From Oscillospiraceae bacterium (GTDB lineage: Bacteria; Bacillota; Clostridia; Oscillospirales; Acutalibacteraceae): DNA of 19,142 bases. Positions 1 to 6,934 of the stretch are shown in pieces. The stretch's first letter is position 1. Every line of letters begins with the position of its first letter. Under the pieces are notes generated by a model. The model saw only the letters and a program-made list of their open reading frames with translations, searched no databases and was not told the DNA's origin. Made by a program: the position numbers and the translations under genes. The stretch is taken from the NCBI GenBank assembly GCA_902782805.1, contig CACZON010000078.1, positions 1-19,142 of the forward strand, in the 5' to 3' direction.

Positions 1-2
1 CG

Positions 3-977
3 CCGGTGCTCGATTGCCGCGAAAGCGCCTCAACGCTGCGGTTTCTGCTGCCGGTCGCGGCGGCGCTTTACGACCGCTTTGAGCTCAGGGGCCGCGGGCG
101 GCTTCCTTTGCGTCCGAACGGCCCGCTTCTTAATGCGCTGCGGAAAAACGGGTGTTTCTTTTCTTCCGATTCTTTGCCGATGCGCGCCGAAGGAAAACTG
201 CGCTCCGGTATTTTTACGGTTTCCTGCGAGCAAAGTTCGCAATATCTTACGGGTCTGCTGCTCGCGCTTCCGCTTTTGTCCGGGACGCGGCGCGTAACCC
301 TTTCGGGCGGTCTCGTCAGCGCCGGGTATGCCGAAATGACGCTTTGCGCTCTTCGCGAATTCGGGATCGAAACGGGGGAGGAAGGCGGCGTTTATACGGT
401 TTCGGAAAACGCTTTCTACCGCTCTCCGGGGAAGATCACCGTTGCGGGGGACGAAAGCGCGGCGGCGTTCTTCTTCGCGGCAAATTACCTCGGCGCCGGG
501 ATGAAGATCGAAGGCCTGCGCGAAACATCTCCGCGAGAGGAGGATTTCCGCGCGATCCTCAAAAGGCTTTGCGGCGGCGCCGTAATCGACGCGCGCAATC
601 TTCCCGATCTGATCCCGCCGCTTGCCGTCTGCGCCTGCGCGGTGCGCGGCAAGGTTCGGTTCGAACATACCGGCCGCCTGCGCGGCAAGGAGAGCGACCG
701 GGTTGCGTCGGTCTGCGCGATGATCCGCGCGCTCGGAGGAGAATGCGAAGCGGGCGAAGATTCGCTTACGGTTTTCGGAAAAGGCGCGCTTTCGGGCGGT
801 ACCGTCGAGAGCTTCGGCGACCACCGGATCGCGATGAGCGCGGCGGCGGCCGCCTGCCTCTGCAAAAGCCCGGTTCTGATCCGCGGCGCAGAGGCGGTTC
901 ATAAATCATATCCCGAATTTTTCAGTTGCTGGAATCAGGCAGGAGGCGAGGCGTATGTCGTCGACGTTCGGCAATAA
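3..977 (+). CDS. aroA: 3-phosphoshikimate 1-carboxyvinyltransferase (EPSP synthase), 5'-truncated by window edge
   Basis: Joins shikimate-3-phosphate and PEP to make EPSP, the sixth step of the shikimate pathway, in the cytosol. The reading frame is open from the first base and enters at the PEP/shikimate-binding motif CRESASTLRF, so roughly 85-90 N-terminal residues lie outside the window. The GTG at position 6 is an internal valine, not a start. Visible family motifs in order are SSQYLTGLLLALPLL, GDESAAAFFFAA, DARNLPDLIPPLAV (catalytic Asp region), KESDR and FGDHRIAM. The stop overlaps aroC by 23 bases, which implies translational coupling. The position equivalent to E. coli Gly96 is Ala here (codon 27-29), a change known to weaken glyphosate binding. 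Family assignment is firm; the glyphosate phenotype is an inference. Confidence 0.96.
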   Translation, partial: PVLDCRESASTLRFLLPVAAALYDRFELRGRGRLPLRPNGPLLNALRKNGCFFSSDSLPMRAEGKLRSGIFTVSCEQSSQYLTGLLLALPLLSGTRRVTLSGGLVSAGYAEMTLCALREFGIETGEEGGVYTVSENAFYRSPGKITVAGDESAAAFFFAANYLGAGMKIEGLRETSPREEDFRAILKRLCGGAVIDARNLPDLIPPLAVCACAVRGKVRFEHTGRLRGKESDRVASVCAMIRALGGECEAGEDSLTVFGKGALSGGTVESFGDHRIAMSAAAAACLCKSPVLIRGAEAVHKSYPEFFSCWNQAGGEAYVVDVRQ

Positions 978-2031
978 GATCAGGATTTCCATTTTCGGCC
1001 AGTCCCACGGCGAAGGGCTCGGCGTTGTGATCGACGGGCTCCCCGCGGGCAAAGCGCTCGATCTTCCGCAGATCGAAGCGTTTCTCGATCGCCGCGCGCC
1101 GGGAAGAGGCGGCGCTGCTTCGAGCGCGAGGCGCGAGAGCGACCGGCCGAGAATCCTCTCCGGTCTGTTCGAAGGAAAGACCTGCGGCGCGCCGCTCTGC
1201 GCCGTTTTTGAAAATGAAGACGCGCGGCCGGGCGATTACGAAAAAACACGCGATCTGCCGCGTCCCGGCCACGCCGATTATCCGGCGTTTGTCAAATACC
1301 GCGGCGCGAACGACTACCGCGGCGGCGGCCATTTTTCCGCGCGGCTGACCTTGCCGCTCTGCTTCGCGGGCGCCGTTTGCCTGCAGTTCCTTTCGGAAAA
1401 AGGCGTTTCGGTCGGCGCGCATCTCCTTTCGGCCGGCGCGGTTTCGGATCGGTCCTTTGATCCGCTGATGCGCGATGAAAGCGAGCTTCTCCTCCCGCAA
1501 AAGCGCCGAATCCCCGTTTTGGACGAAGAAAAAGCCGAAGCGTTCGAAGCGCTCTTTGAAAAAACGGCGGCAGCGGGCGATTCCGTAGGCGGCGTGATCG
1601 AATGCTGCGTCCTCGGGCTTCCCGTCGGGCTCGGCGAGCCGATGTTCGACGGGCTTGAAAACCGCATTTCCTCGGCAGTATTCGCCGTTCCGGCGGTCAA
1701 GGGGATCGAATTCGGCGCCGGCTTCGAGGCGGCAAAGCGCTTCGGCAGCGAAATCAACGATCCCTACGGGTTCAAAGACGGCAAGATTATAACAAAAACG
1801 AACCGCAGCGGCGGGATATTGGGCGGACTTTCCACAGGAATGCCGCTTCTGTTCCGCGCGGCGATCAAGCCGACCTCTTCGATCGCGCTTGCGCAGGAGA
1901 CGGTGAACCTGAAAACGAACGAAGCGCAGACGCTCGAAATCAAGGGACGGCACGACGTCTGCATCGCGCCGCGCGCGGTGCCCTGCATCGAAGCGGCGGC
2001 GGCGATCGCGATCGCCGATCTGATGCTCTGA
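955..2031 (+). CDS. aroC: Chorismate synthase
   Basis: Converts EPSP to chorismate by a 1,4-trans elimination that needs reduced FMN; this is the last step of the common aromatic pathway. The 358-residue length is normal for the family. Motifs seen are the N-terminal GQSHGEGLGVVIDGLPAG, the central RPGHADYP, RGGGHFSARLT and the C-terminal RHDVCIAPRAVP. The ATG at 955 sits 8 bases after AGGAGG (941-946), and no better start is present. The gene overlaps the end of aroA and is followed 15 bases later by the chorismate mutase, so substrate, product and next enzyme are encoded in pathway order. Confidence 0.97.
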   Translation: MSSTFGNKIRISIFGQSHGEGLGVVIDGLPAGKALDLPQIEAFLDRRAPGRGGAASSARRESDRPRILSGLFEGKTCGAPLCAVFENEDARPGDYEKTRDLPRPGHADYPAFVKYRGANDYRGGGHFSARLTLPLCFAGAVCLQFLSEKGVSVGAHLLSAGAVSDRSFDPLMRDESELLLPQKRRIPVLDEEKAEAFEALFEKTAAAGDSVGGVIECCVLGLPVGLGEPMFDGLENRISSAVFAVPAVKGIEFGAGFEAAKRFGSEINDPYGFKDGKIITKTNRSGGILGGLSTGMPLLFRAAIKPTSSIALAQETVNLKTNEAQTLEIKGRHDVCIAPRAVPCIEAAAAIAIADLML

Positions 2032-2046
2032 AGAACGGAGGACGCT

Positions 2047-2331
2047 ATGGCGGATTTACGCGAATATCGCGCGAAGATGGACGAAATCGACAACGAAATC
2101 CTCGCGCTGTTTCAAAAACGGATGAAAACGTCGCTTGAAATCGCGCAGCTCAAGCAAAAAGACGGCCTTTTCCTGCGCGACGAAGCCCGCGAGCGGGAGA
2201 TCCTTGCGCGCGCGGCGGAGACTGCAGGCGAAGAGCTTGCGCCCTACGCGGAAAAGCTCTTCGGAAAACTGCTCGAGCTGAGCCGCGCCTATCAGCGGCG
2301 CAGCCTTGCGCGCATGCGGGAACACCGCTGA
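2047..2331 (+). CDS. Chorismate mutase, AroQ type, monofunctional
   Basis: Catalyses the Claisen rearrangement of chorismate to prephenate, the branch towards Phe and Tyr. The 94-residue protein is all-helical in appearance and matches the AroQ pattern: start REYRAKMDEIDNEILALFQKRM with the conserved first-helix Arg and the DxIDxxILxLxxxR layout, then a Lys at IAQLKQK, then the DEAREREIL segment that carries the conserved Arg/Glu region. No prephenate dehydratase or ACT domain is attached, so this is a stand-alone mutase. The start follows CGGAGG (2036-2041) with 5 bases between. It lies in the aro operon between aroC and the aroE/K fusion. Confidence 0.9.
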   Translation: MADLREYRAKMDEIDNEILALFQKRMKTSLEIAQLKQKDGLFLRDEAREREILARAAETAGEELAPYAEKLFGKLLELSRAYQRRSLARMREHR

Positions 2332-2354
2332 AGGCGAACGGATAAGGAAACACC

Positions 2355-3587
2355 ATGGAATTTGAATTCGGAACGATCGGCGATCAGCCCCCGGGAAACG
2401 AGCAGAAGGCGGTCTTTGAGGCGCTCGGCTTTAAGGAACCTGCGTTCGGCGCGATCCTTTCCGGGAGAGAGGAGCTCGGCGCGGTTCTCGGCGCCGGCAG
2501 CTTTCGTGCGCTCTGCGTCGCGCCGGTTTACCGCCGGGCGGTTCTGCCCTTCTGCGCGGAGCTCTCGCCCCGGGCGCAGGCGCTCGGCGCGGATCTGCTT
2601 CTGCGGCGCGCGGACGGAACGCTTTTCGGCGAAAACACCGAGCCCGACGGCGTTGCCGCGATGGCGAAAAAAGCAGGGATCTCCTTTGTCGGGAAAAAGG
2701 TCCTGGTTTTCGGGGGCAAAAGCGAACGGGCGAACGCCGCGCGATACGCCGTGCGGGAGCTCGGCGGCGAGCTGATGCCGCAGGAAGCGGAGCACCGCGG
2801 GGAAATCGCCGAAACGGCGCAGATTCTGATCAACGCGTCCCCGGCCGGATCCTTCCCGCATTCGGAGCAGGCCCCGGCCGATCTTGCGGCTTATAAAAAC
2901 TGCGAAGGCGTGCTCGATTTCGTCTCGCGTCCGCTGCGCACGCGCCTTTTGGAGCAGGCGGCGGCGCTGAAAATCCCCTTTGCCGGCGGTCTGTGGATGC
3001 TCGCGGCCTCTTGCATGCGTGCGGCGGAGCTTGCGTACGGGAACGGTTTTCCCGACGCAAAACTTCGGGAGACGGTCGCTCTGCTCCAGAAACGGCGGCG
3101 CAACATTCTTCTGATCGGGATGCCCGGCTGCGGCAAAACCGGCCTCGGCAAAAAGGTTGCGCGCTTTACCGGCCGGCCGTTCTACGATATCGACGCCCAG
3201 ATCGAGAAAAAAGCCGGAAAAACGATCCCGGAAATCTTCTCTCAGGCCGACGAAGGAACGTTCCGCGCGCTCGAGGAGGAGATCCTGCGCGAATATACCG
3301 CGAAAAGCGGCGCCGTGATCGCAACGAGCGGCGGCGCGATCCTGAGGGAGGAAAACCGACGGAACCTGCGCCAGAACAGCATCGTGATCCTGATCGACCG
3401 CGATCCCGGCCTGCTTGCAACGCGCGGGCGGCCGCTTTCTTCGGGAAAATCGGCGATCGCAAAACTGGTTCAGCAGCGCCGGACGCTCTATCTCAAAACC
3501 TCGGACGTGATCGTCAAAAACAACGGCGAATTCTTCGCCGCCGTCCATAAAATCCTGGAAGCTGCAGAGAGAACCTTTGAATGCTGA
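2355..3587 (+). CDS. Fusion: degenerate shikimate dehydrogenase-like domain + shikimate kinase
   Basis: The 410-residue protein has an AroE-like N half (about 1-240) and an AroK-like C half (about 245-410). The kinase half, which phosphorylates shikimate on the 3-hydroxyl, is recognisable: P-loop GMPGCGKT (255-262), D278 and D280 in YDIDAQIE, R304 in TFRALEEE, SGGA (325-328), lid RGRPL (357-361) and RRTLY (375-379). One change is Ser at the first glycine of the usual GGG shikimate loop. The AroE half keeps the fold pattern (LPFCAELSPRAQALGA, FGENTEPDGV, LINASPAGSFP, GGLWML) but lacks the SxS motif near residue 12, has Arg60 for the catalytic Lys, Leu81 for Asn, Glu96 for the catalytic Asp and Ser219 for Gln. 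The kinase is probably active; the dehydrogenase half may be inactive or altered. RBS AAGGAAA precedes the ATG. Confidence 0.88.
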   Translation: MEFEFGTIGDQPPGNEQKAVFEALGFKEPAFGAILSGREELGAVLGAGSFRALCVAPVYRRAVLPFCAELSPRAQALGADLLLRRADGTLFGENTEPDGVAAMAKKAGISFVGKKVLVFGGKSERANAARYAVRELGGELMPQEAEHRGEIAETAQILINASPAGSFPHSEQAPADLAAYKNCEGVLDFVSRPLRTRLLEQAAALKIPFAGGLWMLAASCMRAAELAYGNGFPDAKLRETVALLQKRRRNILLIGMPGCGKTGLGKKVARFTGRPFYDIDAQIEKKAGKTIPEIFSQADEGTFRALEEEILREYTAKSGAVIATSGGAILREENRRNLRQNSIVILIDRDPGLLATRGRPLSSGKSAIAKLVQQRRTLYLKTSDVIVKNNGEFFAAVHKILEAAERTFEC

Positions 3588-3660
3588 CGCATCGCGCGCC
3601 CGGAAAACGGAAATGATAAACGGGGGAAACCCTTTTCAATGGCAGAAAACGAGGGATATC

Positions 3661-4902
3661 ATGTACGAAAACGAACAAAAAGCGGAGCGCGCGCTGCTGG
3701 TCGCCGTCGATACCGGCGAATACGACGCCGAAGTCTCGATGGCTGAGCTCTACGAACTGACCCGAAGCGCCGGCGCGGAACCCTGCGGCGCGATGATCCA
3801 GAAGCGTCCCGCGCCGGAGAGCGCCACCTGCGTCGGGAGCGGGTTCCTGGAAGAAATCTCCAACCAGTGCGCGGCGCTCGAAATCGATCTGCTGATTTTC
3901 GACTGCGAGCTTTCGCCGACGCAGATCCGCAATATCGAAACAGAAACCGACGTGCGCACGATCGACCGGACGATGCTGATCCTCGATATCTTTGCGCTGC
4001 GCGCCCGTTCGCGCGAGGGCAGCCTCCAGGTGGAGCTCGCCCAGCTTCAGTATCTCCTGCCGCGCCTTTCCGGAAAAGGAACCGCGCTCTCGCGTTTAGG
4101 CGGCGGGATCGGTACGCGCGGCCCGGGCGAAACGAAGCTCGAAACCGACCGGCGTCATATCCGCCGCAGGATCGATACGATCAAGGAAAAGCTCGCCGAG
4201 GTGGAAAAACACCGCAGCCTGCTCGCCGAACGAAGGAAAAAGAACGGGGTGATCTGCGTGGCGCTCGTCGGCTATACCAACGCCGGCAAAAGCACGCTGA
4301 TGAACGCGCTGACCGACGCCGGAGTCCTTGCAAAGGATATGCTCTTCGCAACGCTCGATCCGACCTCCCGCGCGCTGCGCCTGCCGCACGGCGCCCAGGT
4401 CATGCTGATCGATACGGTCGGCCTGGTCCGGAGACTGCCGCACCACCTTGTAGAAGCCTTCAAATCGACGCTTGAAGAAGCTGCCGGCGCCGATCTGATC
4501 CTCAATATCTGCGACGCTTCCTCCGAGGAGACGCAGGAGCACCTTCGGGTGACGCAGGAGCTGTTTGAATATCTCGGCTGTGTTTCGCCGATCCTCTCCG
4601 TCTTCAACAAATGCGATCTGCTCGGGATCAACGATTTTCTCGGGACGAGCGAACGCGTCTATATCAGCGCGAAAACCGGCCTCGGGCTCGATACGCTGCT
4701 TCTGCGGATCGAAGAGATCCTCGGCCTTTTGCCGGTGCGGAAAAAGCTCCTGCTGCCGTTTTCCGAAAGCGCCCTTGCCGCGCGGATCCGCCGCGACTGC
4801 AGCGTAATCTCGGAAGAATATACCGAAAACGGCCTGCTCCTCGAAGCCGAACTGACGCCCGAGCTTGCCGTTCGAACGGAACGTTTTGAAACGGGAAACT
4901 GA
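3661..4902 (+). CDS. hflX: GTPase HflX (ribosome-associated)
   Basis: HflX binds the 50S subunit and splits stalled or hibernating ribosomes using GTP. With the start at 3661 the protein has 413 residues. The N-terminal HflX domain includes VGSGFLEEI and IFDCELSPTQIRNIE, followed by the linker RLGGGIGTRGPGETKLETDRR (about 145-165), which is diagnostic of the family. The G domain has G1 GYTNAGKS (204-211), G3 DTVGL (251-255), G4 NKCD (316-319) and G5 SAK (336-338). The frame is open back to an ATG at 3577 that overlaps the upstream gene. I prefer 3661 because GAGGG lies just before it and the conserved region starts soon after. It is the last gene of the aro unit, ahead of a terminator. Confidence 0.95.
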   Translation: MYENEQKAERALLVAVDTGEYDAEVSMAELYELTRSAGAEPCGAMIQKRPAPESATCVGSGFLEEISNQCAALEIDLLIFDCELSPTQIRNIETETDVRTIDRTMLILDIFALRARSREGSLQVELAQLQYLLPRLSGKGTALSRLGGGIGTRGPGETKLETDRRHIRRRIDTIKEKLAEVEKHRSLLAERRKKNGVICVALVGYTNAGKSTLMNALTDAGVLAKDMLFATLDPTSRALRLPHGAQVMLIDTVGLVRRLPHHLVEAFKSTLEEAAGADLILNICDASSEETQEHLRVTQELFEYLGCVSPILSVFNKCDLLGINDFLGTSERVYISAKTGLGLDTLLLRIEEILGLLPVRKKLLLPFSESALAARIRRDCSVISEEYTENGLLLEAELTPELAVRTERFETGN

Positions 4903-4942
4903 AGGAAAAAAACGATCGCAAATTATGATATCGGAAATCACC

Positions 4943-4985
4943 GAAAAAAAGGGACGAAGCGGCGGAAACTTCGTCTCTTTTTTTG
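4943..4985 (+). terminator. Intrinsic terminator after hflX
   Basis: The ten-base arm 4950-4959 (AGGGACGAAG) pairs with 4969-4978 (CTTCGTCTCT) with one G-U pair and a 9-base loop. It is preceded by an A-run and followed by seven T (4978-4984). The A/T flanks also pair, so it could work in either direction. It separates the aro-hflX unit from the MATE promoter. Confidence 0.85.
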
Positions 4986-4996
4986 CTGCGTTTCTA

Positions 4997-5025
4997 TTTT
5001 CCAAAGAGGAACGTCGTGCTATAAT
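4997..5025 (+). promoter_or_regulatory. Sigma-A-type promoter for the MATE gene
   Basis: A perfect -10 box TATAAT (5020-5025) has an extended TG one base upstream (5017-5018). The -35 region at 17-base spacing is TTTTCC, a weak match, as is usual for extended -10 promoters. It lies just downstream of the terminator. Transcription from about 5032 would include both candidate starts of the next gene. Confidence 0.7.
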
Positions 5026-5112
5026 AACAATTGGAATTTTAGGATCGATCTACCTTTGCAAAGGGCGCATGCACAGCGTCCCGCAGAACGGCAGAAAAGA
5101 AAGGGAATCTCC

Positions 5113-6513
5113 GTGAACATCAAGAAATTATTCGGCGCAACGGATATGACGCAGGGCAGCCCCGCGGGAAAAATCGTGGCCTTTACGGTCCCGATGCTGA
5201 TCGGCAACGTCGCGCAGCAGCTCTACGGAACGGTGGACAGCATCGTTGTGGGCCGCTACGTCGGCGACAACGCGCTCGCCGCGGTCGGCAGCGCATCGCC
5301 GGTGTTCAATCTGCTGCTCGTCCTCTTCGTCGGCGTCGCAACCGGCGCCGGGATCATGGTTTCGCAGTACTACGGCGCGAAAGACCGCGAGAATCTTTCA
5401 AAGACGATCGGCATTTCGCTGAGCCTGATTTTCATCGTCTCCGTGATCATCAGCCTCTCCGCGATCTTTGTAACGAAGCCGATGCTGCGGCTTCTCAATA
5501 CGCCCGAGAGCATCATCGACTGGTGCGCGGATTATCTCTATATCCTCTTTTACGGGGTGATCGGCCTCGCGTTTTACAATATCCTCAGCGGGATCCTGCG
5601 CGGCCTCGGCGATTCCTTCTCCGCGCTGCTGTATCTGCTGATCGCCTGCATCCTCAATATCGGCCTCGATATCTTCTTCGTCGCCTCGCTCGGCCTCGGC
5701 GTCGCGGGTGTTGCGCTCGCAACGGTGATCGCCCAGGTGATCTCGGCGGTCCTGAGCATGCTCAAGCTGATGCGCATGAAGGATATTTTCGATACCGGAA
5801 CGCGCTATCTGAAACTCGAAAAACGCCTTTCCTGGAACGTGATCCGCCTCGGACTTCCCTCCGGCGTGACCCAGGCGATCTTCTCGATGGCGATGCTTCT
5901 CGTCCAGTCGCTGACCAACAGCTTCGGCGAGGCGGTCATTGCCGCAAACGTGATCGTGATGCGTGTCGACGGCTTCGCGATGATGCCGAACTTCTCGTTC
6001 GGAACGGCGATGACGACCTTCGCCGGCCAGAACGTCGGCGCCGGACGGCTCGACCGCGTCAAAAAAGGCGCGCGCGACGGAACGCTGATCTCTACCGGGA
6101 CGACCGTTGTGCTGACGGCGGCGATCCTGATTTTCGGCCGCTACCTGATGCGGATCTTTACCGAGACGGAAGACCTCGTCACCCTCGCGATGAAGATGAT
6201 GCTGATCCTTGCCGCGGGCTATATCGCGATGTCGGTGACGCAGTGCCTCTCCGGCATCATGCGCGGCGCGGGCGATACGATGACGCCGATGTGGATCTCC
6301 CTGATCTCAACGGTCATTATCCGCGTTCCGGTCGCCTATCTGCTCGCCTATCTTTCGAAAACACCGGAAAACCCCCAGGGCGATCCGCTTACGCTCTTCA
6401 TTTCGCTTTTGGCCTCCTGGCTCATCGGCGCGGCGATCACGATTATCGCCTACCGCCGCGGAAAATGGAAAAACCGCAGCGTTGTCTTTTCGCAGGGTTC
6501 TCCGGAGCAGTAA
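5113..6513 (+). CDS. MATE family efflux transporter
   Basis: A polytopic inner-membrane antiporter of the multidrug and toxic compound extrusion family, which exports cationic drugs or metabolites using Na+ or H+ gradients. About 466 residues with roughly 12 hydrophobic segments in two MatE halves. The first half begins GKIVAFTVPMLIGNVAQQLYGTVDSIVVGRYVG and the second half LSWNVIRLGLPSGVTQAIFSMA; each carries a GxLRGxGD-type motif (ILRGLGDS; IMRGAGDT). The GTG at 5113 follows AAAGGGAA at good spacing. The frame is also open from a TTG at 5056, which would add 19 unlike-family residues. The gene has its own promoter and terminator. Its last codons (from 6496) lie in an imperfect tandem repeat. 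The substrate cannot be told from sequence. Confidence 0.93.
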   Translation: MNIKKLFGATDMTQGSPAGKIVAFTVPMLIGNVAQQLYGTVDSIVVGRYVGDNALAAVGSASPVFNLLLVLFVGVATGAGIMVSQYYGAKDRENLSKTIGISLSLIFIVSVIISLSAIFVTKPMLRLLNTPESIIDWCADYLYILFYGVIGLAFYNILSGILRGLGDSFSALLYLLIACILNIGLDIFFVASLGLGVAGVALATVIAQVISAVLSMLKLMRMKDIFDTGTRYLKLEKRLSWNVIRLGLPSGVTQAIFSMAMLLVQSLTNSFGEAVIAANVIVMRVDGFAMMPNFSFGTAMTTFAGQNVGAGRLDRVKKGARDGTLISTGTTVVLTAAILIFGRYLMRIFTETEDLVTLAMKMMLILAAGYIAMSVTQCLSGIMRGAGDTMTPMWISLISTVIIRVPVAYLLAYLSKTPENPQGDPLTLFISLLASWLIGAAITIIAYRRGKWKNRSVVFSQGSPEQ

Positions 6514-6690
6514 GTCGGTGCGCCGCCCGGCAGGAAATACTGCTTTTCGCCGCCTGCGTTCTGCCCTCGGGACCTGCGGTCGGCACACGAATGGTTCTCC
6601 GGAGGTATGAGCAGGTGCGCTGCCCGGCAGCAGTTGCTGAGATAGGAGCGGTCTTTCTGCCCTCACGTTGACCTGATCAAAAAGGGGTAC
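6496..6690 (+). repeat. Imperfect tandem direct repeat, 97-bp period, covering the MATE stop codon
   Basis: Two units start at 6496 and 6593. Shared blocks sit at the same 97-base offset: GGTTCTCCGGAG, then GTGCGC(C/T)GCCCGGCAG, then CTGCCCTC (6561 and 6658). GACCTG follows at an offset of 99 (6571 and 6670). The middle of each unit has diverged. The first unit contains the last codons and stop of the MATE gene, while the second is non-coding. Confidence 0.7.
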
Positions 6691-6726
6691 GGATTCCCAC
6701 GTCGCTTCGCTCCTCGGAATGACAAG
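6690..6726. repeat. Copy of a dispersed intergenic repeat (source of spurious SEATWES / GAKRRGNP proteins)
   Basis: The segment contains GGATTCCCACGTCGCTTCGC followed by TCCTCGGAATGACA. I recognise this as a short repeat scattered between genes in many bacterial genomes. On the minus strand its translations give the common artefact peptides IPRSEATWES and FRGAKRRGNP. Only one copy is in the window, so dispersal is from prior knowledge and not shown here. It directly abuts the terminator hairpin. Confidence 0.7.
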
Positions 6727-6727
6727 C

Positions 6728-6764
6728 AAGGAAGCTTTCTGATTTTCAGAAGGCTTCCTTTTTT
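6728..6764 (+). terminator. Strong intrinsic terminator downstream of the MATE gene
   Basis: A 15-base arm (6728-6742, AAGGAAGCTTTCTGA) pairs with 6746-6760 (TCAGAAGGCTTCCTT) with one T-G wobble and a 3-base loop. A T-run continues to 6764. It ends the MATE transcript about 215 bases after its stop. Confidence 0.88.
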
Positions 6765-6778
6765 ATCGCTGTGGAAAT

Positions 6779-6866
6779 GTACGCCTCCCAAGGGCGTTAC
6801 CAGTTGAGGCGTTCGCTTCCTCAATTTCACCCGGCCTTCAGTCAAGGCGCCGCAGGCGAAGTGAAA
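6779..6866. repeat. Cluster of three short hairpins, possible dispersed non-coding element
   Basis: Three consecutive inverted repeats fill this stretch. GTACGCC (6779-6785) pairs with GGCGTTAC (6793-6800) with one bulge. TTGAGG (6804-6809) pairs with CCTCAA (6819-6824). TTTCAC (6825-6830) pairs with GTGAAA (6861-6866) around an inner GCCTT/AAGGC stem. No ribosome binding site or convincing protein is present. It may be a palindromic dispersed repeat or a structured leader. The -35 box of the ruvC promoter starts nine bases later, so it is probably not part of the ruvC transcript. Confidence 0.4.
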
Positions 6867-6874
6867 AAAAGGGG

Positions 6875-6903
6875 TTTCCATTTTGATTGTTTTGTGGTAT
6901 AAT
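6875..6903 (+). promoter_or_regulatory. Sigma-A-type promoter for the ruv operon
   Basis: TTTCCA (6875-6880) is spaced 17 bases from a perfect TATAAT (6898-6903), which has an upstream TG at 6895-6896. The expected start is about 6910, giving a short leader before ruvC. I see no GAAC-N4-GTTC LexA-type box around it. Confidence 0.72.
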
Positions 6904-6920
6904 AAATCGATTATAAAATA

Positions 6921-6926
6921 GGGGGA
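6921..6926 (+). promoter_or_regulatory. Ribosome binding site that decides the ruvC start
   Basis: GGGGGA lies only 2 bases from the first ATG (6929) but 8 bases from the second (6935). The second start also matches the usual RuvC N-terminus, so 6935 is preferred. Confidence 0.7.
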
Positions 6927-6934
6927 ATATGCTT

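Noticed and set aside
2292..3548. 418-residue minus-strand open frame opposite the aroE/K fusion
   Set aside because: It is a shadow of the fusion gene, with low-complexity Arg-rich composition.
3577..3660. Upstream ATG for hflX overlapping the aroE/K stop
   Set aside because: The 28 extra residues are not family-like. The ATG at 3661 has GAGGG in front and sits just before the conserved region.
5056..5112. TTG start giving the MATE protein 19 extra residues
   Set aside because: The extra residues (rich in Arg, Gln and Ala) do not resemble MATE N-termini, and the GTG at 5113 has a better ribosome binding site.
5523..6671. 382-residue plus-strand open frame overlapping the MATE gene
   Set aside because: It is an out-of-frame reading of the MATE gene, dominated by Arg and Asp, and runs on into repeats.
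6307..6881. Small minus-strand open frames containing IPRSEATWES and FRGAKRRGNP
   Set aside because: These peptides come from a dispersed non-coding repeat and are common annotation artefacts, so I recorded the repeat instead.
6765..6934. LexA (SOS) box upstream of ruvC
   Set aside because: I looked for GAAC-N4-GTTC and close forms and saw none, so no SOS control is claimed.
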